Assembly: GCA_965228005.1 (NCBI GenBank)
Contig: CBDDGV010000001.1
Location: forward strand, 1,240,001-1,304,000
Direction: 5' to 3'
Source of the DNA: JBCCXZ01 sp965228005
GTDB lineage: Bacteria; Planctomycetota; Planctomycetia; Pirellulales; Lacipirellulaceae
DNA length: 64,000 bases
The notes beneath the pieces are model-generated. The model saw only the letters and a program-made list of their open reading frames with translations. It was not told the DNA's origin and ran no database searches. This document shows, piece after piece, positions 33,358-41,320 of the stretch. Every line of letters starts with the position of its first letter. Position 1 is the stretch's first letter. The position numbers and the translations under genes are program-made.

Positions 33358-35407
33358 GAACAAACAGACGCGAGAGGAGATTGCGCGGGCGCGATCACCC
33401 CGCCGGTTGGGCGGAGCACTGTCGATCGTTTTGCTCGGCGTGCTGCTAGTCGCCCTCGCGATGCAGGCGAGCGGCGCTCCGCCGGGGTCGGGCTGGCAGA
33501 TCCACTTCGCTGACGAGTTCGAGGGCGAAGCGCTTGACCTCATGAAGTGGGACTACAACTACCCGACCAACTTCTTCAACAGCACCAACTACCACAACCA
33601 CAACGCCGTAGTAGCCGAGTCGAACGTCTCCGTTAGCAACGGTTCGCTGACGCTGCACGCAAACTACGGCACACCCGACTGGGCCGCCGACACGTACCGC
33701 CATGGCGGCAGAGATTTCTCCATCGATTACACCTCTGGCGCGGTCAATTCCAGCAACGACTACCTGTTCCAGTACGGCTACCTCGAGGCGCGGATGAAGC
33801 TGCCCCCGACCGTCGGTTCGTGGCCCGCCTTCTGGACGCACCAGCGCGACGAGTGGCCACCAGAAATCGACATCATGGAACACTTCATGCGGGAGGACAC
33901 CGCTCAGCGCCGGCAGGAGTTCAGCTACGCCTATATCTGGGGCCCGGACTACCGAGACACCAGCAATCAGCGCCACTACCCGGCCACGGGAGTCGACCTC
34001 ACCGCCGGTTTCCACGACTACGCGATCGAGTGGACCCCGGACGCGCTGAAGTTCTACTTCGACGGCGTCCTCATGAGGACGATGACAGGGGCGGACCGGC
34101 TCGCCTACCTCGACAGCGGCAACTATATCCTCTTCAACTACGCGGTGGGGGGCCGCCCGATGGACGGCAGCGACTTCGTCGAGGACCCCAGCTTCAGCGA
34201 CGACTTCGAGATCGATTGGGTCCGCGTCTGGAAGCAGGAGACGCCCGAGACAAGACACCGCTGGACGAACCCCGCCTCCGGACTCTGGGAGATAGACGAA
34301 CACTGGGACTCGGCGGCGCCGCAGGTCGGCACTCAGACCGCGGTCTTCGGCGACGTCGGTTCGCCTTCCGTATTGGTATTCCTTCCCAACCTCGTCACCG
34401 CTGGGAACCTCGAATTCAACGGCTCGACGGACTACACGTTGGGCCAGGGAACCGAATCGTTGATGCTCGCACCCGCTGATCGGTCGGCGACTTCTACTGT
34501 CGGCGTGACCGGTTCGGGCCAGCACACAATCAAGAGCCGCATCGACTTGTGGGGGAACCTGACGATCGAGAATACCGGATCCGGGTCCGGATTGGTTCTA
34601 GAAGCAAGCGTAGTTGGTCAGGGAACCATCACAGTCAGCGGCAACCCGGGCGACCCGACTCAGACGGGCTTCGGCGGCGGGGTTACCACCCAGCATTTTG
34701 TCGTAGAGCGAGGCGCTTCCGTAGAAGCTCTGGGGCTCACTGCGCACGCCGACGCCACGATCGCCGCCGGGGGGGACCTCACGGCAACCGGCATCGTCCA
34801 CGGCAACCTGCACAACCAGGGAGCCGTTTCCCCGGGCGAAGCCTCTGGCGTTCTGATGATTGGCGGCGACGCGACGTTCAGCACGGAAGCAATGCTGCAG
34901 ATCACGCTCGCAGACGCCGATAGCGCACTGCTCGCCGTCGCCGGGACGCTCTCCGCCTCGGGCAGTTTGAAAGTCGGCCTGGAAGCCGGCTTCACTCCGC
35001 AGCTCGGCGACTCATTCCAGATACTCCAATTCGGTGCAGCGGTTGGCGGCTTTAGCAGCTACGAACTCCCGGCACTCAGCGCGGGGCTAACCTGGGACGC
35101 CAGAGGATTGTTCACAACGGGCGAGTTAGAAGTCATCGCGGCTACCGACGGCGATTTCGACGCGGACGGCGACGCCGACCTCGCCGACCTCCTGATGTGG
35201 CAGCGGGGCGAGTCATTCGTGCCGCACAGCCAGGCCGACTTCGATCTGTGGGTCGCCAACTACGCTGGTGGCTCGATCACACAGAGCCAACTCGGGCCGG
35301 TCCCCGAACCCTCGACCCTGCTGATTCTTACCCTGACCAGCGTGCTCTGCTGTTGGAAAGGGCCACGCAACAAGAAATCTCACTCCCCAGTCAAGCGAGG
35401 CCTGTAG
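33347..35407 (+). CDS. GH16 endo-glycanase with dockerin segment and PEP-CTERM anchor
   Basis: 686 residues. Order: membrane-spanning export signal (about 20-43), GH16 beta-jelly-roll (about 50-300), beta-repeat region (about 310-590), dockerin-type loop (GDFDADGDADLADLLMWQRGE) and PEP-CTERM tail (VPEPSTLLILTLTSVLCCW). The GH16 active site EIDIMEHF holds the nucleophile E173, D175 and acid/base E178. GWQIHFADEFEGEALDLMKWDY and GYLEARMKLPPTVGSWPAFW are standard GH16 flanks. GH16 includes beta-agarases, porphyranases and kappa-carrageenases as well as laminarinases; the surrounding genes favour a red-algal galactan. Confidence 0.9.
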   Translation: MPSENKQTREEIARARSPRRLGGALSIVLLGVLLVALAMQASGAPPGSGWQIHFADEFEGEALDLMKWDYNYPTNFFNSTNYHNHNAVVAESNVSVSNGSLTLHANYGTPDWAADTYRHGGRDFSIDYTSGAVNSSNDYLFQYGYLEARMKLPPTVGSWPAFWTHQRDEWPPEIDIMEHFMREDTAQRRQEFSYAYIWGPDYRDTSNQRHYPATGVDLTAGFHDYAIEWTPDALKFYFDGVLMRTMTGADRLAYLDSGNYILFNYAVGGRPMDGSDFVEDPSFSDDFEIDWVRVWKQETPETRHRWTNPASGLWEIDEHWDSAAPQVGTQTAVFGDVGSPSVLVFLPNLVTAGNLEFNGSTDYTLGQGTESLMLAPADRSATSTVGVTGSGQHTIKSRIDLWGNLTIENTGSGSGLVLEASVVGQGTITVSGNPGDPTQTGFGGGVTTQHFVVERGASVEALGLTAHADATIAAGGDLTATGIVHGNLHNQGAVSPGEASGVLMIGGDATFSTEAMLQITLADADSALLAVAGTLSASGSLKVGLEAGFTPQLGDSFQILQFGAAVGGFSSYELPALSAGLTWDARGLFTTGELEVIAATDGDFDADGDADLADLLMWQRGESFVPHSQADFDLWVANYAGGSITQSQLGPVPEPSTLLILTLTSVLCCWKGPRNKKSHSPVKRGL

Positions 35408-35439
35408 ATCTACCGGCCTCCCAGAGGTTGAACCCAAAC

Positions 35440-37314
35440 GTGCAATCAACGATCCGAACAGTTTTCATAGTCTCCGCCTGCCTTACGCTGAGTGCGGGTG
35501 CCCAAGCGGCGAACTTCTACATCGACGCCACGAACGGGAGTGATTCCAACGACGGCGCATCGCCCTCCAGCGCGTGGAAGACGCTCGCCAAGGCAAACGC
35601 TCACGACTTCGGCGCCGGCGACCAAATCTTGCTCAAGGGCGGCGAGACTTTTGCCGGCACGCTCCGGCTCAACCGGTTCGACAACGGTTCCGCCGGCTCG
35701 CCCCTGGTCGTGGCGAGTTACGGAACGGGCGCCCGCCCGCTCATCGACGCCGCCGGCTACCGGGCGGGAATCCAGCTGGAAGACATCAAGCACGTGCTGG
35801 TCCGGGATCTGGAGATCACCGCCAACGGCGGCGCCACGGTCGACGGCTCCGACCCCGCCGAGCGTTTCGGCGTGTACGCCAAATCCCAATTCAGCACCAC
35901 GCCCGTCGAGAACATCACGCTCCGCAACCTCCACATCCGCGACATCTACCCGGAGGCCGACACTCCCCACGAGGGCGCCAACCCCACGACCTACATGGGC
36001 GTGGGCATCTACACGCAGGGCATCACCGGCGCCACGGCGTCCAATATCCTGATCGAAGACACCACCATCGAACGCACCGGCTTCACGGGCATCCGCTTCC
36101 AGCGGGCCGAGTCGATCCAAGTCCTCAACAACACCCTCACCGACATTGGCGGCCCCGGCATCCAGCCGAGTCGGGTCGAGGACATGCTCGTCGAGGGCAA
36201 CACCGTCAACCGTTCCGGCTCCCTGCTCGACCCCCGCATGCACGGGCGCGGCAGCGGCATCTGGCCCTGGTTCAGCAACCGCGTGACGATACAGAAAAAC
36301 GCCTTCATGAATGCCCGTGGACGCGAGGACAGCACCGGCGTCCACATCGACTTCCTGAACAACGACGTCATCGTCCAGCACAACCTCAGCGTGAACAACG
36401 CCGGCGGGTTCCTGGAGATACTGGGCGACAACCACAACTCGACTTACCGCTACAACGTTAGCATTAACGACGGTTGGAGGGTCGAGGGCGAAACCGACCA
36501 AGGCTCCATCGCCAACAACGCCGACGGCCGCGTCATCTACCTGGGCGGCTGGGTCGGCCGCACCAACGGCGTCATCAACGACTACCGCGGGCCCTACGAC
36601 ACCTACATCTACAACAACACCGTCTACGTCAAGCCCGGACAGACGAGCCACTTCCGGGTCCACGGTTCGGCCAACGGGGCCCTGGTGACCAACAACATCT
36701 TCCACCTCGAGGGTCCCGTCTCGACCGAGGTAAAGGGGTGGAAGGCAAACGGAGTCTGGACCCAGCAGTACACTCAGGAAACGATCGATTCGATTATCTG
36801 GGAGAACAACTACTACGAGCACGCGGATAGCATCCCCGCGCATCTGCCGTTCGTCGACCCCGCAGACGAGGTCGTGGGCGACGCCCAATTCATCAACCCG
36901 GGCGGCTTCAATCCCACGGATTACATCCCGCTCAACACAGACGAGATCGCAGATCAAGGCATCAACCTCTACAACCTCCCTGGAGACCCGGTCGGGGTGC
37001 GCGGCGGGCTCGCGGTGGCCGAGGATTTCCTCGGCAACCCCATCAGGGGCCTGCCGGACCGCGGAGCCATAGAACTCTCCCCCGCGATGCTCGGCGACTT
37101 CGACAACGACGGCGACACCGACCTGGCCGACCTCATCCTGTGGCAACGCGGGGCCGTTCCGAGCCTCGATGGACTAATCGGTTTGACTCTCTGGCAGGCG
37201 AACGCCCAAGCCGGCAGCTCAACCAACGTCGCCCTGGTCCCCGAACCCGCGACCGTAGCCCTCGGCACGCTAGGTATCCTCTTAACAAGAAAGCCACGGA
37301 CTCAACGCCCCTGA
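35440..37314 (+). CDS. right-handed beta-helix protein with dockerin segment and PEP-CTERM anchor, copy 2
   Basis: 624 residues from a GTG at 35440; the upstream open frame overlaps the GH16 gene and is not used, and a TTG at 35428 is the other option. The signal peptide ends at GAQAANFYID. The mature protein parallels copy 1 almost motif for motif (ATNGSDSNDG, AWKTLAKANAHDFGAGDQILLKGGETF, NNTVYVKPG, the dockerin GDFDNDGDTDLADLILWQRG, and VPEPATVALGTLG). The two copies flank the GH16 gene, which suggests duplication around it. Surface carbohydrate-active or binding protein; activity unknown. Confidence 0.83.
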   Translation: MQSTIRTVFIVSACLTLSAGAQAANFYIDATNGSDSNDGASPSSAWKTLAKANAHDFGAGDQILLKGGETFAGTLRLNRFDNGSAGSPLVVASYGTGARPLIDAAGYRAGIQLEDIKHVLVRDLEITANGGATVDGSDPAERFGVYAKSQFSTTPVENITLRNLHIRDIYPEADTPHEGANPTTYMGVGIYTQGITGATASNILIEDTTIERTGFTGIRFQRAESIQVLNNTLTDIGGPGIQPSRVEDMLVEGNTVNRSGSLLDPRMHGRGSGIWPWFSNRVTIQKNAFMNARGREDSTGVHIDFLNNDVIVQHNLSVNNAGGFLEILGDNHNSTYRYNVSINDGWRVEGETDQGSIANNADGRVIYLGGWVGRTNGVINDYRGPYDTYIYNNTVYVKPGQTSHFRVHGSANGALVTNNIFHLEGPVSTEVKGWKANGVWTQQYTQETIDSIIWENNYYEHADSIPAHLPFVDPADEVVGDAQFINPGGFNPTDYIPLNTDEIADQGINLYNLPGDPVGVRGGLAVAEDFLGNPIRGLPDRGAIELSPAMLGDFDNDGDTDLADLILWQRGAVPSLDGLIGLTLWQANAQAGSSTNVALVPEPATVALGTLGILLTRKPRTQRP

Positions 37315-37366
37315 CGCGTGCACGAATCACGTCGATGGGCTCCAGGCCGCTCGTACAACAATCGGC

Positions 37367-38518
37367 ATGAATGCAAACGACGAGTCTCCGCGACCGGACA
37401 ATGCAACGATCAATCAGATCGAAGACTGGTTTTCGCATTCTGACAACCGGCGTGAGTTCGTCAGGGGCGGTGCACTGGCTGTTGCCGTCTCCCTGGGCTT
37501 GACCGACAAGTGCTCTGGGAACCCGACGGCTCCTTCTCCGTCGCGGCCCAACGCAGCCGCAAGCCGCCCCTCTGTCCCTCTGGCCACCCTGGGCGGCACG
37601 CAGGCGGTCGTATCGACCCTAGGCGTGGGCACCCAAACGATGGGCGAGAACCAAGACGGCCTGGACCGAAGCACGTGGGAACAGTCTGCGCTCGACTTGT
37701 TCCGTTACGCCATGGACAGGGGCGTCCGCTACTTCGACACAGCGGGGGGCTACAAGCGCGCCGAAGAGTTCCTGGGCAAGGCCATAAAGAACCGGCAGCG
37801 GGAAGGCCTCTTCGTCGCGACCAAAGTGTGGGCGGACAGCCACGAGGGCGCAAGAAAGTCCTTCGAACGGAGCCTCAACGCACTGGGTACCGACTACGTC
37901 GACCTCGTCCACATCCATTCCGCCGCAGATCGAAACATCGAGCACGTGCTCAGGCAACCGGGCGAAGAAGGATACAACCCTAGCGCCCACGGAGCCTGGC
38001 GGTACCTCGAGGAGCAGAAGAGCCGAGGCAGAATCAGGTTCTTGGGCATCACCGGGCACGGAGGCTTCTCCAACATGAGGGAGCTGATCACCCACACCCA
38101 TGAGCCCGCCAACAACCGGGCTAAGGTCGACGTCATCATGCCCCGGATGAGCTACGTCAGCCATTGGTGGGACGGCTTCCAAGAGAAAGTCCAGCCGCTG
38201 ATCGCCCGCCACAGACTCGGTGTGATGGTCATGAAGGTTTTCAATGGCCCGGGGCAACTAGCCAAGTCCCTAAACGACGACGAACTGAGACTGGCGGTCC
38301 GGTACGTCAGAGGGTATGAGTGGGCACACGGGTGCGTGATCGGGTGCAGCAGCAAACAACACCTCGACAACAACATCGCGTCGGTGAATGCTGCGCCGAT
38401 GACAAATGAAGAGATGACCGCCCTAAGAGAAACGGTGGCCGCAACAAACCACTTATGGAAGGCGCGCTTCAATCAGTACGTGGCACGCAAGTACTCTCAG
38501 CTCGGAGCTAATGCCTGA
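37367..38518 (+). CDS. aldo/keto reductase with twin-arginine-like leader
   Basis: 383 residues. The first 60 contain DNRREFVRGGALAVAVSLGL, a twin-Arg motif and hydrophobic stretch that could direct Tat export, followed by a low-complexity linker. The reductase barrel shows Asp and Tyr in YFDTAGGYKRAEEFLG, Lys in VATKVW and His in LVHIHSAAD, the catalytic tetrad. An NAD(P)H-linked role outside the cytoplasm would be unusual, so the cofactor may be pre-bound, or the leader may not be used. It is the last gene of the galactan locus and may act on a sugar aldehyde or keto sugar. Confidence 0.85.
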   Translation: MNANDESPRPDNATINQIEDWFSHSDNRREFVRGGALAVAVSLGLTDKCSGNPTAPSPSRPNAAASRPSVPLATLGGTQAVVSTLGVGTQTMGENQDGLDRSTWEQSALDLFRYAMDRGVRYFDTAGGYKRAEEFLGKAIKNRQREGLFVATKVWADSHEGARKSFERSLNALGTDYVDLVHIHSAADRNIEHVLRQPGEEGYNPSAHGAWRYLEEQKSRGRIRFLGITGHGGFSNMRELITHTHEPANNRAKVDVIMPRMSYVSHWWDGFQEKVQPLIARHRLGVMVMKVFNGPGQLAKSLNDDELRLAVRYVRGYEWAHGCVIGCSSKQHLDNNIASVNAAPMTNEEMTALRETVAATNHLWKARFNQYVARKYSQLGANA

Positions 38519-39152
38519 TGAGTGGCATAGCTCCGGCGAATTTCACGCTGCCCAGTCGACTCGAAGGACCCGAGGGCGACTCGCCCGAGACAGACGGACA
38601 TTTCACCGCCAGTAGGCCTTAACCCGACACTAGCCCAGACGGCATGGAGTGACCTCGGTCACCGGCGCTATCGCAGCGTAGTGAGACCGCGGACAGAACG
38701 TCGTTTCGTGAGACGCTTAGCCGAACAAGCTACCCTTCCTGTACTGTATCAGCCTAACGCCGAAACGTAGGTGGCAGAATTTGATGGAGTAGTCGTGAGT
38801 TGTGTTGCTCTTATTGGCAATGAGATTGGTGGACTTTTTTTCAGCCATCATACCACGGAAAAGGATAAGCCCTGCACTCGTTGACAAAGCCCAAGTAGAG
38901 CACGGCGTACTCGAAGTTTAGGTCTTCTCCGAGAACTCGATAGGATGACGATTCTACGCTAGGTGTGGATTTGTTAAGACAGAAGAGCAAAACCATGAGC
39001 CATCGGGGCAAAGTGTACCCCGCCTTTGTTACGCCGACAGCTGACAATTGCCTCAACACCAGGCAGCCCCAGCTTCTGTATGCACTCTTAGCCCCGCAAG
39101 TACAAAGGAGTGACCCTCCTGAGCGTCGAATCGTGCTCCTCCTATCCCCGGC

Positions 39153-39217
39153 GGTTGCATCGGCCTCGCTGAGATGCGGTCTCACTGAACTCGCATCGGT
39201 GTCCACGACCTCCGCAC
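39153..39217 (+). repeat. dispersed repeat, partial copy C
   Basis: Begins GGTTGCATCG and carries GAACTCGCATCGGTGTCC and GACCTCCGCAC, matching the left and central parts of the 112-bp repeat; the right end is missing or unrecognisable. Confidence 0.45.
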
Positions 39218-39560
39218 TTACGCCCTCCCCACGGCGGCTCCTGAAGCACTCGCCCGGCCCTAGCCGGGTCGGCCCCGTGGGTTCGATGGTCAGGCTGCTA
39301 CAGAGGCAGACCAAGATCGGAAGCGGAGACTAATACCGTGAATCCCGCCGCGCGAGGGGGTGGGGGCGAATCCAAAATCCTGCAGAGCGATTGGTGCCAG
39401 GAGCCAGCCTTCTGGCTCGGCTGCCGGCAGAGGGCGGAGTCGGCTCACAGATCAAGGTCGCGAGCTAGACACTTCTTGCCGAATCAGCGTCCAACGGCTC
39501 ACCGTGCGCCGGATTTTGCGCGCCTGATGGCCGTACACCACTTTTTCCTGAGAAATAGCA

Positions 39561-39586
39561 GACCTGTTCGAGTCCCTCATCGCCCA
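39561..39586 (+). other. possible tRNA 3'-end remnant (integration scar)
   Basis: GACCTGTTCGAGTCCCTCATCGCCCA holds a GTTCGAGTCC T-loop-like string followed by ATCGCCCA, the 3' acceptor strand expected of a tRNA starting GGGCGAT (valine type). No 5' half exists at the right distance and the T-stem does not pair well, so it is not a working tRNA gene. Confidence 0.3.
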
Positions 39587-39959
39587 CTGCCAGAGCCGGC
39601 ACGTTTGCGTGCCGCGTCGCATCCTCCGGTAAAATGAGGGTTCGATCAACGGGAACCCTTCCCGCTTGCGGCCCGCTTCTCTCGCTCGCGGCCGGTTGGT
39701 GGGCCGCCTGCCGGTTGGGCTTGTTGGCGATCTCCTTTGGGTGGCGCATCGATCCGGGAGTGGTGTGCGTGGGGAATTTTGCGAATGCTTCGGCCGGGGT
39801 TCCGGCCCTCGCCCTCTGCTCTGTTTCTCTGGATGGGTTGCATTCTCTTAGCGAGTTGCGGCTTCTTGTTTTGTCAGCCCCTCTGGGGGCTCCCGCCGAC
39901 GGAAGTCGGCGGGCCGGGCTTGTATCGTAGGGTTTGCCTGGTTGTTTTGGCTCGATATC

Positions 39960-39991
39960 GCGAACACGCGGCGATACGCCAAAAGTCGCGC
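39960..39991 (+). repeat. 32-bp imperfect direct repeat, left copy
   Basis: Begins GCGAACACGCGGC, then ACGCCAA and AGTCG. 27 of 32 bases match 44230-44261 in the same orientation. The two copies bracket the restriction-modification gene. Confidence 0.55.
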
Positions 39992-40219
39992 ATTTTGTCG
40001 CGTGCGATTTCTTCGCTGGACGGGTTTTCCAGGCTCGGGGCTTCATCGGGGCGGTCTTAACTTTTCGAGTTTGCGGTTTTTCGTGTCGATTTTTCTGGGC
40101 TGGGGTTAGTGCGGGTCCTCCGGTGGCCGCATCTCCGCCAATGGTGATCTTCTGTATACTTTCCGGGGTGGCCACTCGCTAGCCTGCGGCTGGGGAGAAA
40201 ATAGCGGCCGCGGCAGGGC

Positions 40220-41203
40220 TCAGCGGGCGAAGCTGTCGTAGAGGTCGAGCACGTGCTCGGCGACGGTGCGGCTGCCGGGGAGCAGGGGCGTTGCGTCGTG
40301 GATGCCCTTGAACGTCGAGAGGATGTATTCGGCGTCGTCGCGGTTGATGCCGTAGAGGTGAAAGTAGGCGGCGTCGAGCTCGGCCATCAGTTGGGCCCGC
40401 TCGGCCTCGTCCCACTTGTTGAGCCGGCCGCCGTACTCCCTCTGGAAGCTGCCGGAGGTGAAGCCGCAGGCGTCGGCCAACGGCAGCATGTCCTCGGCGG
40501 TGCAGGTGAGCTTGAGGACGCGCTCGCTGATCCAGGCTTCGAGGGTAAGTTCGACTTCCCAGGGGGCGGGCTTGGAATAGGCGTCGGGGGGAAGCGTCGG
40601 CACTTGTTCGACGATGAAGAAGTTCAGGTGCACATTGCTGATTTTCTGACGCATTATGAAGTCGTAGGCGAAGCTGTTGAAGTTTGCCAACAGGCATGCT
40701 TCGAGAACCGCAGACAGCGGCGTCAGCACTATCGGGGCCGAATTCACGACTCCGGCAATCGGAGCCATCGAGGCGATCATCGTCCTTTGGTTCGTCGGGC
40801 TGGTGACATCCTTGAACAGAAAGAAGTGTGTTACAGGTTGATCTAGCTCTTCCCTAACCTCTGATTCACTGACCCAGAATCTAGGGATTGCCAAGTGCTC
40901 TGGGTTGGCGTGTTGGACGATCGTCGTCTTGACTGTTTGTCCCTGTCGAACCCAATTCGCTTCGTCTGTCACAACGTTTGCCGCACGATGGTCGTAGGCT
41001 TGGAGCATCTTAGCTTCGTAAACCGGCAACATGATCTGATCATCACTGTGCCATGCATTTCCAGAAAGGACGAAACCCTTACTCTGAAGCGAATCAGACT
41101 CTTCGAATAGGTGGGAATCAGAAGTTTGATTGAACAACCCTTGCTTGAAGCCAATGTCCCAAGGATTTCCCGAGGCTCCTACCCGGTCACGACTCAAGAG
41201 CAC
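40220..41203 (-). CDS. C-terminal part of split type IIG enzyme: target-recognition domain
   Basis: 327 residues if started at the GTG at 41203; the homologous region actually begins right after the TGA at 41321. It covers the specificity domain (LPVYEAKMLQAYDHRAANV, then FNSFAYDFIMRQKISNVHLNFFIVEQVP) and a helical C-terminus (ELDAAYFHLYGINRDDAEYIL), both usual for this family. The ribosome-binding site upstream is weak, so independent translation is doubtful. Confidence 0.75.
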   Translation of the reverse strand: MLLSRDRVGASGNPWDIGFKQGLFNQTSDSHLFEESDSLQSKGFVLSGNAWHSDDQIMLPVYEAKMLQAYDHRAANVVTDEANWVRQGQTVKTTIVQHANPEHLAIPRFWVSESEVREELDQPVTHFFLFKDVTSPTNQRTMIASMAPIAGVVNSAPIVLTPLSAVLEACLLANFNSFAYDFIMRQKISNVHLNFFIVEQVPTLPPDAYSKPAPWEVELTLEAWISERVLKLTCTAEDMLPLADACGFTSGSFQREYGGRLNKWDEAERAQLMAELDAAYFHLYGINRDDAEYILSTFKGIHDATPLLPGSRTVAEHVLDLYDSFAR

Positions 41204-41320
41204 TGGAACACGCTGATAGATCGCCTTCGTAATGTCAGCATCGCGGCGCGTACGAAAGATGGGGCATGTGCGAGTATTTGGATTGAGTGACTGAATATCG
41301 CTTCCAGAGAGTTCGATATG

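Larger units (their letters stand above)
38519..40219. other. 1.7-kb gene-poor, hairpin-rich region
   Basis: No frame here resembles a known protein. What is present: a partial copy of the 112-bp repeat (39153-39217), a possible tRNA 3'-end scar (39561-39586), one copy of a 32-bp repeat (39960-39991), and many short perfect hairpins, for example 39252-39267 (CCCGGC/GCCGGG), 39401-39418 (GAGCCAG/CTGGCTC), 39598-39613 (GGCACG/CGTGCC) and 39892-39913 (CCCGCCGAC/GTCGGCGGG). The last 500 bases are visibly T-rich on this strand. It may be a decayed region at the edge of an integrated restriction-modification island or contain a non-coding RNA. Confidence 0.5.

Noticed and set aside
38841..39314. 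157-codon minus-strand frame
   Set aside because: No recognisable domain and it runs across a partial copy of the dispersed repeat.
39561..39586. functional tRNA gene
   Set aside because: Only a 3'-end-like string exists; no matching 5' acceptor strand, D-arm or anticodon arm at the right distance.
39465..40175. 236-codon minus-strand open frame in the gene-poor region
   Set aside because: Sequence is low-complexity, rich in Arg, Pro, Lys and Thr, with no domain or ribosome-binding site; GC-rich DNA yields such frames by chance.
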